In this document: positions 1-9,400 of the stretch, in pieces
How positions within the stretch are numbered: position 1 is the first letter of the stretch
Layout of the letters: the number at the start of each line of letters is the position of its first letter
Source: Falsirhodobacter halotolerans
GTDB lineage: Bacteria; Pseudomonadota; Alphaproteobacteria; Rhodobacterales; Rhodobacteraceae
Assembly: GCF_022899245.1 (NCBI RefSeq)
Contig: NZ_JALJAZ010000001.1
Span: 1-37,500 of the forward strand
Direction: 5' to 3'
Length of the DNA: 37,500 bases
Made by a program: the position numbers and the translations under genes
Notes under the pieces: generated by a model
The model's input: the letters and a program-made list of their open reading frames with translations, nothing else
The model's database searches: none
Told to the model about the DNA's origin: nothing

Positions 1-1261
1 CGACCGCCTCCTCGCCCAAGGAGGTGCCCACCTCCTCGCCCCACAGATCGGCATAGCGGGCGTTGGAGATGACGAGTTGGCCCGAGGGGGAAAACACGGC
101 CACCGCCTCCTCCATCGCGTCGATCACCGCCTGCCCCAGGGCCAGATCGGCGCGGAAGCGGCGGGTGCGGGTCATCTCGGACGAGATGTCTTCGAACATG
201 ATGGCCATGGCACCGCCGGGATAGGGGCGGCCCACCACGCGGTAGGTCTGGCCCGAAGGCAGGCTCCACGTCTCCTCATAGCGGCCTTGGGTCGCGGCCT
301 CTTCCAGATCGACCATGCGCTTGCGCCAGCCGTGATAATCCTTGGGTTCGGGGATCATGCTGCGGTCGCGCATCGCGTCCAGAACGGCGAAGAGGGTGGG
401 GCGGGCCGACAGGAAATCCGCCGGAAGGCCGGTCAGGTCCAGAAGCGCGGGGTTGAACATTTGCAGGTTGCGGCGATGGTCGAAGATCGCGAGGCCGATG
501 GGCAGGTCGGCAAAGGTGCGGGTCAGCGTCTGGCGAAAATCGCTGAGAGCGTTTTCCGCGTCCACCGCCTGATCGACCGGCCAGGCGAACCCGGCGCGCA
601 CCTCTCCCTCTGTGCCGGACCGGGCAAGGGCGAACCACAAGGGCACGTCGCCGGGGCCCGACAGGCGGGACCGGGGCGCATCGGCGGGAAACAGGCGGGG
701 CAACGGCCATGTCTCGGCGGCCTTGCCGCCCACGGCGCAATAGGCGCGGTTGGCCCAGATCACCTCGCCATCCGCCGCTTCCTGCCACAGGGGCAGGGGG
801 GCGGTCTGTACGATGTGGCGCAGGCGCGCGACCTCGTCGGCCTGAACGCGCTGGGTCAGGATGTCGGTGGGCCCGTGCGAATCGCCGTCCAGAACGATGC
901 GGGTCACGCCCCCGCGCCAATCCGCCGTGCAGGTCAGATCCCGGCTGTGCAACCGCAGGCGCCCCAGTGTTTCCAGCCGGTCGAACTGATCGGCGGCGTC
1001 GGCGAACTGCCGGGTCAGGAACGCCATCACGCGGTCGCGCGGGGTGCCGTCCCCGTCCCCGATCTGCGTCAGCAGCGTACGGGCGCTGGCGCTGGCGTCC
1101 AGAAGGTGCGGGCCGTCGAACAGAAAGACCGTCTCGGCTCCGCCCATTGCGGGGGCGGGACGGCGGCGGGCGATGACGGTGCGCAGCACGAAGGCCATGC
1201 CACATGCCAGAAGGGCGAGCGCTTCGATCCGAAGCAGGTCCATCAGGCCGATCGCGTGCAT
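1..1261 (-). CDS. PAS-domain sensor histidine kinase (3' end outside window)
   Basis: This gene is open from an ATG at 1261 to the left edge, giving 420 residues without a stop; the C-terminal kinase part would lie beyond the window. The protein begins with one hydrophobic segment (about residues 9-27, LALLACGMAFVL) followed by RRR, so it is probably anchored in the inner membrane. Further on are PAS-like stretches: a weakly conserved one near residues 155-200, then FADLPIGLAIFDHRRNLQMF and, near the edge, VIDAMEEAVAVFSPSGQLVI. The start is fixed by an in-frame TGA that overlaps the ATG and by GGGGAAG 4 bases upstream. Long opposite-strand frames here are rich in Arg/His and are shadows. Proteins of this PAS-rich layout are usually sensor kinases, but the HisKA and HATPase domains are not visible here, so kinase activity is inferred. 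The ligand is unknown. A CtrA box lies about 50 bp upstream. Confidence 0.8.
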   Translation of the reverse strand, partial: MHAIGLMDLLRIEALALLACGMAFVLRTVIARRRPAPAMGGAETVFLFDGPHLLDASASARTLLTQIGDGDGTPRDRVMAFLTRQFADAADQFDRLETLGRLRLHSRDLTCTADWRGGVTRIVLDGDSHGPTDILTQRVQADEVARLRHIVQTAPLPLWQEAADGEVIWANRAYCAVGGKAAETWPLPRLFPADAPRSRLSGPGDVPLWFALARSGTEGEVRAGFAWPVDQAVDAENALSDFRQTLTRTFADLPIGLAIFDHRRNLQMFNPALLDLTGLPADFLSARPTLFAVLDAMRDRSMIPEPKDYHGWRKRMVDLEEAATQGRYEETWSLPSGQTYRVVGRPYPGGAMAIMFEDISSEMTRTRRFRADLALGQAVIDAMEEAVAVFSPSGQLVISNARYADLWGEEVGTSLGEEAV

Positions 1262-1309
1262 TCATCTTCCCCGTGTGCCGTTTTCACCGCATGGTAGGGT
1301 GCAAAATGG

Positions 1310-1325
1310 TTAATTCATTTTTAAC
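1310..1325. promoter_or_regulatory. CtrA box (TTAA-N7-TTAAC)
   Basis: The sequence TTAATTCATTTTTAAC matches the full CtrA consensus TTAA-N7-TTAAC exactly. Because a G precedes it and the site is symmetric, the match is exact on the other strand too. It sits 49-64 bp upstream of the PAS sensor gene (start 1261, minus strand), a normal distance for promoter control, and downstream of the regB stop. Binding by CtrA is inferred from the motif. Confidence 0.55.
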
Positions 1326-1355
1326 TTTCGACCGTTTTTCGCGTGGGACGTGTGG

Positions 1356-1376
1356 CCGCGCAGGATTGTTGCGCGG
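1356..1376 (-). terminator. Hairpin just after regB
   Basis: A perfect 7-bp stem (CCGCGCA / TGCGCGG) with a 7-base loop starts 3 bases beyond the regB stop codon. There is no U-tract on the minus strand, so it may be a transcript-end stabilising hairpin or part of a factor-dependent terminator and not a classical intrinsic terminator. Confidence 0.35.
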
Positions 1377-1379
1377 ATG

Positions 1380-2765
1380 TCACGAAAGGGGGAAGGGCCG
1401 GTTTTCCTCCAGCGGGCCTGTTTCGGCGGTGATCGTGTCGCGCGGCCAGATCACATCCACCACCGCGCCGCTGCGCAAGGGATGCTCCTCGGGGGCGAGG
1501 AAAGGGTGCGATCCGTTGCCGAAGGTCAGGGTGGCCCCCGTGCGCTCCAGAAGCGTCTTGGCGATGAAGAGGCCGAGGCCCATCCCCTCATATCCCGGGC
1601 GGCGCATCAGATCCTGCGGCAGGCGGCGGGGGCGCACGAACGGCTCGCCGATGCGCCCGAGGATCTGGGCGGGATAGCCTTCGCCGTCATCGGCAACCCG
1701 GACGCGGATCTCGTCCTCGCTCCAGCGGGCATCGACCCAGACGGTGGTGGCGGCGAAATCGACGGCGTTCTGCACCAGATTGCGCAGCCCGTGGATGATT
1801 TCGGGCCGACGCTGGATCAGGGGGATGCGGTCGTCCTCCTGCCCCGCCACATCGCCGCGGGCCGAGAATTCGACCACGCGGCCGCGGGCGATATGCGGTT
1901 CGGCCGCCTCGCGCAGGAGGGAGGTCAGGGGGGCCTGCCGCATCAGCGTGTCGTCCTTTCCCGCCCGTCCCATGGAATGCAGGATGTCGCGGCAGCGCAC
2001 CGCCTGATCGCGGATCAGGGCGGCATCCTCGTGAAGGTCGGGCCGATCGGACAGCTCTTCCATCAGCTCGGCGCTGACCAGCTTGATCGTCGCCAGGGGG
2101 GTGCCGAGTTCGTGCGCGGCGGCGGCGATCACGCCCCCCAGATCGGTCAGCTTCTGTTCGCGGGCCAGCGCCATCTGCGTGGCCAGAAGCGCGTTCTGCG
2201 TGGTGCGGATCTCGGTCGCGACGCGGCGGGCATAGATCGAGGTGAAGGCGATGCCGATCACCATCGACAGCCAGAAGCCGAAGCGGAACAGGGCCGGCGT
2301 CTGCAACAGCGAATTGTCCGACAGTTCCATCGGCAGGTGCCAGATCGTCACCGCCGTCACCCATATGGTGGCGCAGACCGACAGGATGATCGTGGTGCGC
2401 AGCCCCAACGCCGCCGCGGCGATCACCACCGGCGCCAGGATCAGCAGCACGAACGGATTGGACAATCCCCCCGTCAGAAAGACCAGCACCGACAACTGCG
2501 ACATGTCGAACAGCAGGGTCAGAAGGGCCTCGTTCTCGCTCAGGTGCCGATTGGTGCGGCAGCGCATCGCCAGCGTCAGGTTGACCGCCGCCAGAACGGC
2601 CACCGCAAGATAGCAGGGCAAAAGGGGCAGATGAATGTCCAGAAGCCGAAAGCAGACGGTGATTGCCGCGAACTGGCCCAGAATCGAGATCCAGCGCAGG
2701 TTTATCAGGGTGCGCAGTCGCAGCCAGTCGCCGCGCGGGATCGGGGTGGGCGCGACGGAATGCAT
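1380..2765 (-). CDS. regB: RegB/PrrB redox-sensing histidine kinase
   Basis: This 461-residue membrane histidine kinase is the sensor of the RegB/RegA global redox system, which controls respiration, photosynthesis, carbon and nitrogen fixation genes in relatives. Six hydrophobic segments fill residues 25-180. The family's quinone-binding motif GGLSNPF is at 99-105. The phosphoacceptor is His218 in AAAHELGTPLATIKL. The redox-active cysteine motif RCRDIL places Cys at 258, matching Cys265 of the Rhodobacter capsulatus protein by context. The N box (LRNLVQNAVDFA, Asn333), G1 (DDGEGYP, about 359) and G2 (EGMGLGLF, about 393) complete the ATPase domain. Start: ATG 2765 with AGGA 8 bases upstream. 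It is divergent from regA, as in Rhodobacter, but senC is not next to it. Confidence 0.96.
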   Translation of the reverse strand: MHSVAPTPIPRGDWLRLRTLINLRWISILGQFAAITVCFRLLDIHLPLLPCYLAVAVLAAVNLTLAMRCRTNRHLSENEALLTLLFDMSQLSVLVFLTGGLSNPFVLLILAPVVIAAAALGLRTTIILSVCATIWVTAVTIWHLPMELSDNSLLQTPALFRFGFWLSMVIGIAFTSIYARRVATEIRTTQNALLATQMALAREQKLTDLGGVIAAAAHELGTPLATIKLVSAELMEELSDRPDLHEDAALIRDQAVRCRDILHSMGRAGKDDTLMRQAPLTSLLREAAEPHIARGRVVEFSARGDVAGQEDDRIPLIQRRPEIIHGLRNLVQNAVDFAATTVWVDARWSEDEIRVRVADDGEGYPAQILGRIGEPFVRPRRLPQDLMRRPGYEGMGLGLFIAKTLLERTGATLTFGNGSHPFLAPEEHPLRSGAVVDVIWPRDTITAETGPLEENRPFPLS

Positions 2766-2894
2766 GAAATATCCTCGGTTCGGGGCGAATTTCGCAAATG
2801 TTACCGCCCGCTTCCCCCGTATTCAATGCAAGGACCGGTGACGTTCCCCCCCGCGCGGGATAGGGTTCGGCGCGAATGACCCCAGGAGAGAGCG
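2766..2894. promoter_or_regulatory. Divergent regB/regA control region
   Basis: These 129 bp must carry the promoters of both regB (-) and regA (+). An 11-bp odd palindrome GCGAATTTCGC lies at 2785-2795, 20 bp in front of regB. The regA ribosome site AGGAGAG is at 2884-2890. I cannot assign -10/-35 boxes with confidence. Autoregulation by RegA would be expected from work on relatives but no clear RegA site stands out by eye. Confidence 0.4.
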
Positions 2895-3449
2895 ATGGCC
2901 GACGACGAATTTCCCGACCTTGGCGAGGATCGCAGCCTGCTTCTTGTGGACGATGACGAGCCGTTCGTGAAACGGCTGGCCAAGGCCATGGAAAAACGCG
3001 GGTTCGCCACCCGCACCGCCGACACCGTGGCCCTTGGGCGGCAGATGGTCGCCGAAAGCGCGCCGGCCTATGCGGTGGTCGATCTGCGGCTGGAAGATGG
3101 CAATGGATTGGACGTCGTTGAAATGCTGCGGGAATGCCGACCGGATTGCCGCATTGTCGTTCTGACCGGATATGGCGCAATTGCGACGGCCGTGGCGGCG
3201 GTAAAGATCGGTGCAACCGATTACTTGTCCAAGCCCGCCGACGCCAATGAAGTCATGCACGCTTTGTTATCAAAGGATGAACCTCATCCGTTGCCCCCGG
3301 ACAATCCGATGTCCGCCGATCGCGTAAGGTGGGAACATATTCAACGGGTTTATGAAATGTGTGACCGAAATGTGTCCGAAACCGCCCGGCGGCTGAACAT
3401 GCACCGCCGAACCCTTCAGCGAATCCTTGCCAAGCGCAGCCCGAAATAA
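2895..3449 (+). CDS. regA: RegA/PrrA response regulator
   Basis: This 184-residue DNA-binding response regulator is the partner of RegB. The receiver domain (about 14-125) has the acidic pair VDDDEP (19-22), the phosphoacceptor Asp63 in VVDLRLEDG, Thr at VVLTGYG and Lys at SKPAD. A proline-rich linker (about 129-136) leads to a Fis-type helix-turn-helix, HIQRVYEMCDRN followed by VSETARRLNMHRRTLQRIL, ending KRSPK. This C-terminal segment is nearly invariant among RegA/PrrA/ActR proteins, so its DNA targets are probably conserved. The start is ATG 2895 with AGGAGAG 4 bases upstream. hvrA follows after 99 bp in the same direction. Confidence 0.97.
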   Translation: MADDEFPDLGEDRSLLLVDDDEPFVKRLAKAMEKRGFATRTADTVALGRQMVAESAPAYAVVDLRLEDGNGLDVVEMLRECRPDCRIVVLTGYGAIATAVAAVKIGATDYLSKPADANEVMHALLSKDEPHPLPPDNPMSADRVRWEHIQRVYEMCDRNVSETARRLNMHRRTLQRILAKRSPK

Positions 3450-3548
3450 AGCACATTTGTGAATATTCGCCCGAAAGGGCCTTTCCCGATTGCAACTTTT
3501 AGTTAGTTCTTTAATGGGCTTCAAACGATCTTGTGGAAAGGGCCGGTG

Positions 3549-3857
3549 ATGGATCTGAACGAAATGTCTTTGAAAGACCTGAAGGAAATGAAGCAGCAGG
3601 TCGAGCGGGCCATTTCGACCTTCGAAATCCGCCGCAAGCGTGAAGTCGCCGCCAAGCTTGAGGCCGAGGCCCGCGACCTTGGATTTTCACTTCAGGATTT
3701 GGCGGCCGCGACGCAAACCCGTCGCCGCAGCCCCGCAGCGCCGAAATACGCCAATCCCGATGCGCCGGACGAAACCTGGTCGGGCCGCGGGCGCAAACCG
3801 CGTTGGTTCGCCGATGCAATTGAGGCGGGAAAAACGCCGGAAGATTTGGCGGTCTAA
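3549..3857 (+). CDS. hvrA: HvrA-like H-NS family nucleoid/regulatory protein
   Basis: This 102-residue H-NS-family protein has an N-terminal coiled-coil oligomerisation region (MSLKDLKEMKQQVERAIS, to about residue 50) and a C-terminal DNA-binding domain. That domain carries the family signature ending in TWSGRGRKPRWF, with the preceding KYANPDAPDE. HvrA is the low-light and anaerobic regulator that lies beside regA in Rhodobacter capsulatus, and the same position here supports the name. I chose ATG 3549 (MDLNEM) over the frame's earlier TTG at 3531, because GGAAAGGG lies 8-15 bases upstream of it. The gene ends tail-to-tail with the HD gene, and the two coding regions overlap by 4 bp. Confidence 0.88.
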   Translation: MDLNEMSLKDLKEMKQQVERAISTFEIRRKREVAAKLEAEARDLGFSLQDLAAATQTRRRSPAAPKYANPDAPDETWSGRGRKPRWFADAIEAGKTPEDLAV

Positions 3858-4435
3858 TTCGTCAATTCGGCGAAACGATCCAGAAAGGCCTGCCGTGTTT
3901 CGGTGGGCGGGCGCAGAATAAGACGCAGGCCGTCCGTGATATCGGGGGCCGGAGGCTTTCCGAAAATGCGGGAGGCCTCTTTTTCGTCGAAGCCCGCAAG
4001 TTCCACCGCTTCCATGCGGGCGGAAATCCGGTCGGCCTGTTTGATCCGCCGTTTCAGCGCGACGGACAGGACGGCGGGAAGGCCGAACCGGTGGTGCACG
4101 GCGGCGGTCAGGCGGGCGTCAAGCTGTCCATAGGCGGGGCCGATCGCGCTTTTGACCGGGCTGATCATGTCGCCGATGACGTATTCCGGCGCGTCGTGCA
4201 GCAGGGCCGCCAGACGGTGCGCGGCGGGTGCGGTGGGGTCCAGTCGCGTGAAGATCTGTTCCACCAGCAGCGAATGTTCGGCCACGGAATAGGGCCAGTC
4301 CCCCCGGGTCTGCCCGTTCCAGCGCGCCACGAACGCAAGACCATGCGCAATGTCCGCGACCTCGATATCCATCGGTGTGGGGTCGAGCAGATCCAGACGG
4401 CGTCCGGACAACATGCGCTGCCATGCGCGGGTCAT
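3854..4435 (-). CDS. HD-domain phosphohydrolase (YfbR-like)
   Basis: This 193-residue soluble protein is of the HD superfamily. The metal-binding residues are visible as SVAEHSLLVEQI (first His), LLHDAPEYVIGDM (HD pair) and a later conserved Asp in IKQADRISARMEA. The closest family known to me is YfbR-like / COG1896, whose E. coli member is a 5'-deoxynucleotidase; the exact substrate here is not shown by the sequence. The start is ATG 4435, preceded by GAAAGGG at about 9 bases. A longer open frame continues upstream for about 200 residues, but its composition is that of a shadow frame. It converges on hvrA with a 4-bp overlap and is divergent from the small exported protein. Confidence 0.85.
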   Translation of the reverse strand: MTRAWQRMLSGRRLDLLDPTPMDIEVADIAHGLAFVARWNGQTRGDWPYSVAEHSLLVEQIFTRLDPTAPAAHRLAALLHDAPEYVIGDMISPVKSAIGPAYGQLDARLTAAVHHRFGLPAVLSVALKRRIKQADRISARMEAVELAGFDEKEASRIFGKPPAPDITDGLRLILRPPTETRQAFLDRFAELTN

Positions 4436-4567
4436 GATCCGGGCCCTTTCATGCGAAATCCATGCCTGTCCGGCCTGTCGTAGCGCGCCCGGCGCGGGGG
4501 CGCAAATCCCGTGTTCGGAACATTTTCCCCGCATCCCGGTTGAATTGGCGAACATGGAGGGATTGAG

Positions 4568-4978
4568 ATGATCCGTATGACGTTGCGCCACATGGCCCTG
4601 GCTGGGGCCGCCCTGACGGTTCTGGCAGGCCCGGTCGCCGCCGTCGTGAACCCCGCCTCCGGGGCGGAGCGGGTGGACTTGGCCTATTACGATGCCGTGA
4701 CCCGCACGGGCATGGATCAGCTGGCCACCGATCCCTATTGCGCATCGCCGGAGATGCTGGCGATCGATCTGGGCGAGGTTTATGGCGAGGATATCGTCGC
4801 CACCCATGCGCGCGACGATGGCCGCTCGTTCGATCTCTGGGCATCGCCCGAGATGGGGACGTGGACCGTCAGCTACACCCGCCCGGACGGCGTTGCCTGT
4901 GTGATCGGGTCGGGAACGGATTGGGATGCGGGCGACAGCGCCACCGAACGTCTGGTTCAGGTCGGCCTGCGCCCCTGA
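4568..4978 (+). CDS. Small exported protein of unknown function
   Basis: This is a 136-residue protein with a clear Sec signal peptide (MIRMTLRHMALAGAALTVLAGPVAA, cleavage after about residue 25). The mature part is acidic and has two cysteines (Cys58 in DPYCASPEM and Cys110 in GVACVIGSG) that could form a disulfide in the periplasm. The C-terminal part GTWTVSYTRPDGVACVIGSG resembles a short motif I recall from other uncharacterised Rhodobacteraceae exported proteins, but I cannot name the family. The start is ATG 4568 with GGAGGG 6 bases upstream. It is followed by ahcY in the same direction after 70 bp. No function is assigned. Confidence 0.8.
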   Translation: MIRMTLRHMALAGAALTVLAGPVAAVVNPASGAERVDLAYYDAVTRTGMDQLATDPYCASPEMLAIDLGEVYGEDIVATHARDDGRSFDLWASPEMGTWTVSYTRPDGVACVIGSGTDWDAGDSATERLVQVGLRP

Positions 4979-5048
4979 TCCTCCGGCCTTGATTGCCCCG
5001 GTCCGGATCGGCTGATATGCCTGCGCCTGAATGAAACAGGAGCGCCCC

Positions 5049-6437
5049 ATGGCCGATTACATCGTCAAGGACATCGCCCTTGCAGGCTACGGCCGCAAGG
5101 AACTGACCATCGCCGAAACCGAAATGCCGGGCCTGATGGCGCTGCGCGAGGAATATGGCGACAGCCAGCCCCTCAAGGGCGCGCGCATCGCCGGCAGCCT
5201 GCACATGACCATCCAGACCGGCGTGTTGATCGAGACGCTGACGGCGCTGGGGGCGGATGTGCGTTGGGCGTCGTGCAACATCTTTTCCACCCAGGATCAC
5301 GCGGCGGCGGCCGTTGCCGAGGCGGGCGTCCCCGTTTTCGCCATCAAGGGGGAGACGCTGGAAGATTACTGGGCCTATACCGACCAGATCTTCCAGTTCG
5401 AGGAGGGGGCGAACCTGATCCTCGACGATGGCGGTGACGCCACGATGTACATCCTCATGGGTGCGCGGGTGGAGGCGGGGGAGACCGGCCTTCTCGACAT
5501 GCCCACCAGCGAGGAGGAGGTGGCCCTGTTCGCCCAGATCCGCAAACGTCTGGACGCGAGCCCCGGCTGGTTCACCCGTCAGCGCGACGCGCTGAAAGGC
5601 GTGTCGGAGGAAACGACGACGGGTGTCCACCGCCTTTACGACCTGCACAAGAAGGGCCAGCTGCCCTTCCCCGCGATCAACGTCAATGACAGCGTCACGA
5701 AGTCGAAGTTCGACAACAAATACGGCTGCAAGGAATCGCTGGTCGACGGCATCCGCCGCGCGACGGATGTGATGATGGCGGGCAAGGTCGCGATCGTCTG
5801 CGGGTATGGCGATGTGGGCAAAGGCTCGGCGGCGTCGTTGCAAGGGGCGGGCGCGCGGGTGAAGGTGACCGAGGTCGATCCGATCTGCGCCCTTCAGGCC
5901 GCGATGGACGGGTTCGAGGTCGTGCTGCTGGAGGATGTGGTGGACAGCGCCGACATCTTCATCACCACCACCGGCAACAAGGACGTCATCCGCATCGAGC
6001 ATATGCGCGCGATGAAGGACATGGCGATCGTTGGCAACATCGGCCATTTCGACAACGAGATTCAGGTCGCCGCCCTCAAGAACCACAAATGGACGAACAT
6101 CAAGGATCAGGTGGACATGATCGAGATGCCTTCGGGCGCCCGCATCATCCTGCTGTCCGAAGGACGTCTTCTGAACCTTGGCAACGCGACGGGGCATCCG
6201 TCCTTCGTGATGTCCGCCAGCTTCACCAACCAGACGCTGGCGCAGATCGAGCTGTGGACCACGACCGGCACCTACAAGCCCGGCGTCTATATCCTGCCCA
6301 AGGCCCTGGACGAAAAAGTCGCGCGTCTGCATCTGGCCAAGATCGGCGTGAAGCTGACGGAGCTGAGCAAGGAACAGGCCGATTATATCGGCGTCACGGT
6401 CGAAGGGCCGTTCAAGGCGGAACACTACCGCTACTGA
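5049..6437 (+). CDS. ahcY: S-adenosylhomocysteine hydrolase
   Basis: This 462-residue cytosolic enzyme reversibly splits S-adenosylhomocysteine into adenosine and homocysteine, which relieves product inhibition of methyltransferases in the activated-methyl cycle. It carries the substrate-binding features of the family ([24 protein letters not shown], and [17 protein letters not shown] with the catalytic Lys/Asp/Asn set), the NAD-binding Rossmann motif [10 protein letters not shown], and the conserved C-terminal end FKAEHYRY. The start is ATG 5049 (MADYIVKD) with CAGGAG 6 bases upstream; an in-frame ATG 18 bases earlier lacks a ribosome site. It lies near regA/hvrA as in Rhodobacter capsulatus, where it was named hvrC. 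A strong symmetric terminator follows. I could not make out a SAH riboswitch in the 70-bp leader. Confidence 0.98.
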   Translation: MADYIVKDIALAGYGRKELTIAETEMPGLMALREEYGDSQPLKGARIAGSLHMTIQTGVLIETLTALGADVRWASCNIFSTQDHAAAAVAEAGVPVFAIKGETLEDYWAYTDQIFQFEEGANLILDDGGDATMYILMGARVEAGETGLLDMPTSEEEVALFAQIRKRLDASPGWFTRQRDALKGVSEETTTGVHRLYDLHKKGQLPFPAINVNDSVTKSKFDNKYGCKESLVDGIRRATDVMMAGKVAIVCGYGDVGKGSAASLQGAGARVKVTEVDPICALQAAMDGFEVVLLEDVVDSADIFITTTGNKDVIRIEHMRAMKDMAIVGNIGHFDNEIQVAALKNHKWTNIKDQVDMIEMPSGARIILLSEGRLLNLGNATGHPSFVMSASFTNQTLAQIELWTTTGTYKPGVYILPKALDEKVARLHLAKIGVKLTELSKEQADYIGVTVEGPFKAEHYRY

Positions 6438-6456
6438 TCTGCCGTCACGGTAACGG

Positions 6457-6484
6457 AAAAGGCGCCCCGAGGGGCGCCTTTTTT
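6457..6484. terminator. Bidirectional intrinsic terminator (ahcY / RND operon)
   Basis: The stem AAAAGGCGCCCC (6457-6468) pairs perfectly with GGGGCGCCTTTT (6471-6482), with only GA between, and the T-run extends to 6484. The A-run on the left gives a U-run on the minus transcript, so it can end both ahcY (+) and the pump operon (-), whose last stop codon is at 6489. Confidence 0.93.
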
Positions 6485-6488
6485 CATG

Positions 6489-9400
6489 TCAGGCCTGTGC
6501 CTCATCCTCGTGATGCGGGCGGGTCGGATCGTGATCCTTGCCGCGCAGCTTCAGCACCGCGCCCAGAACGAAGACGAAGAACACCGGCACGAAGAAGATC
6601 GCAAGGATCGTGGCCGAGATCATGCCCCCGATCACCCCGGTCCCCAGCGCGTTCTGGCTGGCCGCCGATGCGCCCGAGGCGATGGCCAGCGGCACCACGC
6701 CCATGGTGAACGCCATGGAGGTCATGAGGATCGGGCGGAAGCGCAGCTTGGCCGCCTCCACCGCCGCGTCGATCAGGCCCATGCCTTCGGCACGCAGATC
6801 CTTGGCGAATTCCACGATCAGGATGGCGTTCTTGGCCGACAGGCCGATGATCGCGATCAGCCCCACCTTGAAGTAGATGTCGTTGGGCATATCGCGCAGC
6901 ATCACGGCCGCCACGCAGCCAAGAATGCCCAGCGGCGTCACCAGCATCACGGCAAACGGGATCGACCAGCTTTCATAAAGACCGGCCAGCAGAAGGAAGA
7001 CGAACAGGATGCTCATCCCGAACAGAAGCATGGCGGTGTTGCCCGAGCTGATCTCCTCCAGCGTCTGGCCGGTCCATTCATAGGCGAAGCCCTGCGGCAG
7101 TTCGCCCGCCAGACGCTCCATCTCGGCGATGGCATCGCCCGAGGAGACGCCCGGCACCGCCTGCCCCGCGATCCGCACCGCGGGATAGCCGTTGTAGCCG
7201 ACCACCTGGCTTGGCCCCGACGCCCAGGACACCGTGGCAAAGGACGAGAAGGGGACCATCCCGCCATTCACGTTGCGCACCGTCAGATCCAGGATCTGTT
7301 CGGCCTGCATCCGGTCGCTTTCCTCGGCCTGGACGATCACGCGTTGAAGACGCCCGCCATTGGGGAAATCGTTGACATAGGCCGAGCCGAGATTGGTGCC
7401 GATGGTGCGGTTGATGTCGGCAAACGTCACGCCGAAGGTCTGCGCCTTGTCGCGGTCGATTTCCACGGTGACCTGCGAGGCGTTGGGCAGCCCCTCCACC
7501 CGCAGGCCCGCGACCTTGCCGCCTTCCTGCGCGGCGGCCATGAGCTGCGCCGCCGCCGCCTGAAGCGCCTGCTGGCCCATGCTTCCCCGATCCTCCAGCC
7601 GGAACGAGAAACCGCCCGAGGTGCCGAAGCCCGGAATGGGCGGGGGCGACAGGGTGAAGGCCTGCGCATCCTTCAGGCCGAACAGCTTCATGTTCATCTC
7701 GTTGGAGATGTCCGCCGCCGTCTGGTCACGATCGCCGTAATCCTTGAAGGTGGAGAACATGAGACCCGCGTTCGCCCCCTGACCCGAAAAGCTGAATCCC
7801 CGGATCGCCACCGTGTTCACCACGTTTTCGTTGCCAAGGAACGTCTGTTCGATCTGGCGCAGGGCGGCATCGGTCCGCTGCGAACTGGCGGTCGGCGGAG
7901 TCTGCACATCGGTAATGACGAAGCCCTGATCCTCGTTCGGAAGAAAGTCGGTGGGCAGGCGCAAGAAGCCGAAGGCCGTGACCGCCACAAGCACCAGATA
8001 GATCGCCATCATCAGGAACGACCGGCGCGCCAACATCCGCACCCCGTTGGAGTAGCGGTGGCTGGTCGCGTCGAACTTGCGGTTGAACCAGCCGAAGAAG
8101 CCTTTCTTCTCGTGGTGGTCCTTGATCGGTTTCAGAAAGCTGGCGCACAGCGCGGGCGTCAGCGACAGCGCAAGGAAGGCCGAGAACAGGATCGACACCA
8201 CCATCGTCAACGCGAACTGGCGATAGATGATGCCGGTGGAGCCGGGGAAGAACGCCATCGGCACGAACACGGCCGACAGAACCAGCGTGATGCCGATGAT
8301 CGCGCCCTGGATCTGGCCCATGGCCTTGCGGGTCGCCTCGCGCGGACCAAGGCCTTCCTGAGCCATGATGCGTTCGACATTTTCGATCACGACGATGGCG
8401 TCATCGACCAGGATCCCGATGGCCAGAACCATCGCGAACATGGTCAGCACGTTGATCGACAGCCCCGCCACCAGCATGACGCCCACCGTTCCCAAAAGGG
8501 CGATCGGCACGACGATGATCGGGATCAGGGTGTAGCGGATGTTCTGCAGGAAGATGAACATCACGATGAAGACCAGCGCCACGGCTTCCAGAAGCGTATG
8601 CAGCACCTTTTCGATCGAGGCTGCAACGAAGGGCGAGGTGTCGTAGGGGATCTGGTATTCGACGCTGGCAGGGAAGAACTGGGTCAGTTCGTCCATCTTG
8701 GCCTTGATGGCCGCCGACGTTTCCAGCGCGTTGCCGGTGGCCGACAGCTGCACACCCATGGCCGCCGCCGGCTGGCCGTTCAGGCGGGATTCGAAGTTGT
8801 AGGTGTCCGACCCGATCTCGATCCGTGCTACGTCTGACAGGCGGACGGTCGATCCGTCGGGATTGGCGCGCAGGACGATCTTGCCGAACTCCTCGGCCGA
8901 TTGCAGCTGGCCGCGCACCAGAACGGTGGCGGTCAGTTGCTGGTCGATGGGATTGGGGTCGGCGCCGATCTGACCGGCGGCCACCTGCGCGTTCTGCGCC
9001 TCGATGGCCGAGATCACCTCAGTCGGGGACATGTTGAAGCCGGTCAGCTTGTTAGGGTCGATCCAGACGCGCATCGCCTCTTCCGAGGCGAAAACCTGCG
9101 CCGATCCCACGCCCGCGATCCGCCGGATTTCGTTCGCGACGTTGCGGTTCAGGTAATCGCCAAGCGCCGTGCTGGTCAGCGATCCGTCCGAGGAGGTGAT
9201 GGACAAGACCAGAAGAAAGCCCTGCGCCGCCTCTTCGACGTTGATGCCCTGGTTCACGACCGCCTGCGGCAGAACGGGTTCGACCCGGGCGACCGCGTTC
9301 TGCACATCCACCTGCGCCACACCGACATCGGTGCCGGGCGCGAAGGTCGCGTTGATGGAAATGGCGCCCGAGGAATCAGAGGTGGATTCGAAATACTGGA

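Noticed and set aside
3470-3485. Hairpin GCCC-GAAA-GGGC as regA terminator
   Set aside because: The stem is only 4 bp and lacks a T-run; regA and hvrA may be co-transcribed.
4979-5048. SAH riboswitch before ahcY
   Set aside because: The 70-bp leader shows no pseudoknot pattern or conserved SAH aptamer sequence that I can recognise.
6486-8837. 783-codon open frame on the plus strand across the RND gene
   Set aside because: Its product is dominated by His, Arg, Gln and Gly and has no recognisable domain; it is the mirror of a high-GC coding strand. The minus-strand RND protein is unmistakable.
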